A stretch of 8,753 nt of DNA from Planctomycetota bacterium (lineage in GTDB: Bacteria; Planctomycetota; UBA1135; GCA-002686595), in the NCBI GenBank assembly GCA_029259675.1, contig JAJDES010000465.1, forward strand, positions 1 to 8,753. The letters run 5' to 3'. The stretch's first letter is position 1. Each line of letters starts with the position of its first letter. Below are positions 7,123 to 8,753 of this stretch, piece by piece. The notes under the pieces were generated by a model that saw nothing but the letters and a program-made list of their open reading frames with translations, was not told the origin of the DNA and made no database searches. The position numbers were made by a program, and so were the translations under genes.

Positions 7123-7136
7123 AGAGGATTGTTATG
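7123..7136 (+). promoter_or_regulatory. Ribosome-binding site choosing ATG 7134
   Basis: AGAGGA (7123-7128) sits 5 nt before ATG 7134, which puts the hydrophobic segment right at the N-terminus after a single Arg. An in-frame ATG at 7062, with a GGGGA 6 nt before it, would add 24 residues ahead of the membrane segment and cannot be excluded. Confidence 0.6.
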
Positions 7137-8501
7137 CGCGCTATTGTTCTGCTCATCTTGGGGGTTGTGGTCGTTGCGCTCGCTTTGAAGCTGCAAGGCC
7201 GCGAAAGCTGGTTTGGCGACGGCTCGTTCGGCGCGGAAACCAAAGTCCTGGAGCAGGAGCCCGACGACGGTTTAGCCGGTTCGTTCGCCCAAGCTCCCGA
7301 GGCTTTCGCGACTCCAGCTCAACCGAATTCGGTTCCTTTGGAAGCGGTGGTGCCCAAGTCGCAGCCGCGCGCCGATGATCTCCGAGCTCAATCCGCTGAT
7401 GTTCAAGCGCCGGCTTCGAATTCCTCTACGCTGCGCGCGGGAGTTCAAGTCGTGTCCGCAAGCTTGGCCGCGAATCTCTTGCACGCCGGCCCACAGCAAT
7501 TTGCCGCCGCCCTCGATGCGGAGGGCCGGCACTTGGCTGCCGAGCGCCAACGTTTGCTGATGGCATTTTCGGAGGCGATGGTCGGCCAAGTGCAGCGCGC
7601 CCTGGATCTTGCGGGTGACCTGCAGCCGGGCGAGATGGTGCCGAGCGATGAGTTCATGCTGCTGCAGGAGGCGCTCGGTGGTGAGCGTGGAACACCTCTG
7701 GAGGCTTCCATGGCCGGTCGCGCGCACACCGTTCGCGCAATGTGGATTAGCTTGCGCGCCCGCGATGCGCAGCGCGCGCTGGAGGAGCGCCAATGGGAGT
7801 CGGCTGCGGGCACTTTCTCCGAGGTGATCTTGGCTGAGCTGAATGCGCCCTGGAGCAGCGACCAAAACCTGCTGGCCCATTGGGGCAGTGGCTTGAATGA
7901 AGCCCAGGCCAATCATCGCTGGAGTCCGAACGGGAGTTGGCCGGGGCAAAGCGTGACTGTGCGCTCGGGTGATAGCCTCTCGTTGATTCGCTCGCGATTC
8001 GTCAAGGAGCACCCCGACACGCTCCTGTGCACGGGAATGATTGCGAGAATCAATGCATTGGAAGGACCCTACTTGCACGCTGGGGTGCAGCTGCGCATTC
8101 CCACCGAGCGGGTCAGCATGTTGGTTGATCTTGAAGCGCGCATGGCCTTTTACATGTTTGGCGATGAAATCGCGCAGGCTTGGGTGGTCGGCATCGGCGC
8201 GCCGGAGAGCTCGACTAGGCCGGGCGAATACGTTGTAGGTGAGCTAACCAAGAATCCGATTTGGTTTCGACAGGGGAAGGCTCCCGTGCCATTCGGCGAC
8301 CCGGAGAATGAATTGGGCACGCGTTGGATCGGATGGAACTTGCCATCCGGGGCCGGCTCCCATCTTGGCTTTCACGGTACCTGGGAACCCGAAGGCGTGG
8401 GGAGCGCGGTGAGTGACGGTTGCATCCGCATGGTTAACAGTGATGTTGAAGAACTCTTCAAGATTCTGCCGCGCGGAGCTCGCATTTTGGTCCAGCCTTG
8501 A
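7134..8501 (+). CDS. Membrane-anchored LysM and L,D-transpeptidase (YkuD) protein
   Basis: A 455-residue cell-wall enzyme. Residues 2-20 are a hydrophobic segment after one Arg, acting as signal or membrane anchor, so the rest should be periplasmic. Residues about 30-100 are a Pro/Ala/Gln/Ser-rich linker. Residues about 100-262 are an Ala-rich, mostly helical region of unknown role, perhaps TPR-like. A LysM domain (about 273-323, 'VTVRSGDSLSLI...LRIP') should bind peptidoglycan. The YkuD domain (about 329-453) has H414 in 'FHGT' and catalytic C430 in 'SDGCIRM', 16 residues apart as expected. Such enzymes cleave the stem tetrapeptide and form 3-3 cross-links or attach proteins to peptidoglycan. 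It stands alone after a 1.1-kb gap and probably has its own promoter. The family call is firm; whether it cross-links or anchors a protein is not visible. Confidence 0.93.
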   Translation: MRAIVLLILGVVVVALALKLQGRESWFGDGSFGAETKVLEQEPDDGLAGSFAQAPEAFATPAQPNSVPLEAVVPKSQPRADDLRAQSADVQAPASNSSTLRAGVQVVSASLAANLLHAGPQQFAAALDAEGRHLAAERQRLLMAFSEAMVGQVQRALDLAGDLQPGEMVPSDEFMLLQEALGGERGTPLEASMAGRAHTVRAMWISLRARDAQRALEERQWESAAGTFSEVILAELNAPWSSDQNLLAHWGSGLNEAQANHRWSPNGSWPGQSVTVRSGDSLSLIRSRFVKEHPDTLLCTGMIARINALEGPYLHAGVQLRIPTERVSMLVDLEARMAFYMFGDEIAQAWVVGIGAPESSTRPGEYVVGELTKNPIWFRQGKAPVPFGDPENELGTRWIGWNLPSGAGSHLGFHGTWEPEGVGSAVSDGCIRMVNSDVEELFKILPRGARILVQP

Positions 8502-8521
8502 AGTAACGGTTTTAGCGACAC

Positions 8522-8535
8522 GCGGCAATTGCCGC
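8522..8535. repeat. 14-bp perfect palindrome
   Basis: GCGGCAATTGCCGC is its own reverse complement. It starts 21 bp after the transpeptidase stop and shares its last base with the next hairpin. It may be a protein-binding site or part of the termination structure. Confidence 0.5.
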
Positions 8536-8560
8536 CAATGCGCTGAAAGGAGCGCATTGG
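8535..8560 (+). terminator. Perfect 10-bp hairpin, possible terminator of the transpeptidase gene
   Basis: CCAATGCGCT (8535-8544) pairs exactly with AGCGCATTGG (8551-8560) around GAAAGG. It lies 34 nt after the stop codon, where a terminator is expected. No T-run follows, so it may instead protect the 3' end or work with the next hairpin. Confidence 0.45.
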
Positions 8561-8569
8561 TGCTGCATA

Positions 8570-8610
8570 CGAACAAGCTCTGCACAAAGCGTGTAGGGCT
8601 TGTTTGCGTT
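8570..8610 (+). terminator. Long RNA hairpin (16 pairs with G-U wobbles), likely terminator or small-RNA element
   Basis: Bases 8570-8585 pair continuously with 8591-8606 around an AAAGC loop: 16 pairs, three of them G-U. The right arm is rich in T (GCTTGTTTG) and is followed by CGTT, a modest U-rich tail. On the opposite strand the three wobbles would become A-C mismatches, so the structure favours an RNA read from the + strand. It follows the 10-bp hairpin by 9 nt, giving a tandem arrangement. Confidence 0.5.
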
Positions 8611-8698
8611 AAGGCCCGACATCGCACAAGTCGGTTGACGCCGATGCCTAGCGTTTGTCGCACCGAGGAATGCACGGAGTCATCCCGGGTTGCGTTGA

Positions 8699-8753
8699 TT
8701 CGCCGCATTCGCCGCGTTTGTTGCGTTTGTTAAGTTCATCGCGTTCATCGCGT
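8699..8753. repeat. 9-bp imperfect tandem repeat, six copies, running off the window
   Basis: Six consecutive 9-mers: TTCGCCGCA, TTCGCCGCG, TTTGTTGCG, TTTGTTAAG, TTCATCGCG, TTCATCGCG, then the first T of a seventh. Copies come in similar pairs. On the + strand a TGA (8696-8698) stands in frame just before the array, so it is not an internal part of a + gene. On the minus strand the units read as charged triplets (Arg-Asp-Glu, Arg-Asn-Lys, Arg-Gly-Glu), and the frame ends at TAG (8650-8648), so it could be the tail of a gene entering from the right. It may equally be a non-coding minisatellite. Confidence 0.75.

Larger units (their letters stand above)
6037..7133. other. Gene-poor gap of about 1.1 kb between the lpx operon and the L,D-transpeptidase
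   Basis: No frame on either strand gives a recognisable protein. Open frames here are short, rich in Arg, Ser, Cys and Trp, lack good ribosome-binding sites and look like non-coding GC-rich sequence. In the + frame beginning at position 1 there are open stretches (about 6280-6624, 6631-6816 and 6820-7190) separated by only a few stops, which could be a decayed gene, but no LpxB, LpxK or other motif is visible in them. Inverted repeats occur at 6166-6186, 6619-6640, 6840-6853 and 6941-6956. The RNase P RNA, tmRNA and tRNA signatures I looked for are absent. It may hold decayed coding sequence, a long leader or an unrecognised RNA. Confidence 0.6.
8502..8753. other. Structured, repetitive intergenic region after the L,D-transpeptidase
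   Basis: No gene is supported in these 252 bp. From left to right it contains a 14-bp palindrome, a perfect 10-bp hairpin, a long wobble-containing hairpin, a weaker CCGAC/GTCGG stem (8616-8620 with 8630-8634) and a 9-bp tandem repeat reaching the window edge. The density of structure suggests transcript ends or a non-coding RNA. Confidence 0.6.

Noticed and set aside
8244..8708. 154-codon minus-strand frame across the end of the transpeptidase gene
   Set aside because: Half of it is antisense to the conserved YkuD catalytic region and the rest crosses the hairpins; no ribosome-binding site or family signal was seen.

Overview
The window is a GC-rich piece of a Gram-negative (diderm) genome. 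All confident genes lie on the + strand. It holds the core of an envelope-biogenesis locus: the 3' part of an Omp85/BamA-type outer-membrane assembly protein, then a tight cluster of lipid A genes (lpxD, an lpxC-fabZ fusion, lpxA) and a Gfo/Idh/MocA-family sugar oxidoreductase. After a gap of about 1.1 kb there is a membrane-anchored LysM plus YkuD L,D-transpeptidase. No rRNA, tRNA, CRISPR array, transposase or phage gene was recognised.

Layout. 1-1584: BamA-like protein, truncated at its 5' end by the window edge. 1585-1757: intergenic region with a sigma70-like promoter (TTGACA, 18 bp, TACACT) and a short hairpin overlapping its -35 box. 1758-6036: lpxD, lpxC/fabZ, lpxA and the oxidoreductase, joined by a 4-bp overlap (GTGA), a 15-bp gap and another 4-bp overlap (ATGA). 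They look like one translationally coupled operon read from the promoter at about 1650. 6037-7133: no convincing gene on either strand, although lpxB would be expected about here; it holds several hairpins and weak ORFs. 7134-8501: L,D-transpeptidase. 8502-8753: a palindrome, a perfect 10-bp hairpin, a 16-pair RNA-type hairpin, and a 9-bp tandem repeat that runs into the window edge.

Function. LpxA puts the first 3-hydroxyacyl chain on UDP-GlcNAc, LpxC deacetylates the product, and LpxD adds the second acyl chain. FabZ acts on the same 3-hydroxyacyl-ACP pool for fatty-acid elongation, so the LpxC-FabZ fusion places both users of that pool in one protein. The oxidoreductase directly after lpxA may modify the nucleotide sugar (a GnnA-like role is possible but unproven). 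BamA inserts outer-membrane barrels, and the L,D-transpeptidase would cross-link peptidoglycan or attach something to it.

Organism. LpxC-FabZ fusions are known from Bacteroidota, Chlorobi and relatives, and I believe also from Planctomycetota. The high GC, the sequence style of the BamA C-terminus and the gene order make a Planctomycetota or related PVC/FCB-type lineage my best guess, with myxobacteria-like deltaproteobacteria as an alternative. This is inference only. Most of the window is ordinary core metabolism. The less explained parts are the gene-poor gap and the structured, repetitive 3' end.
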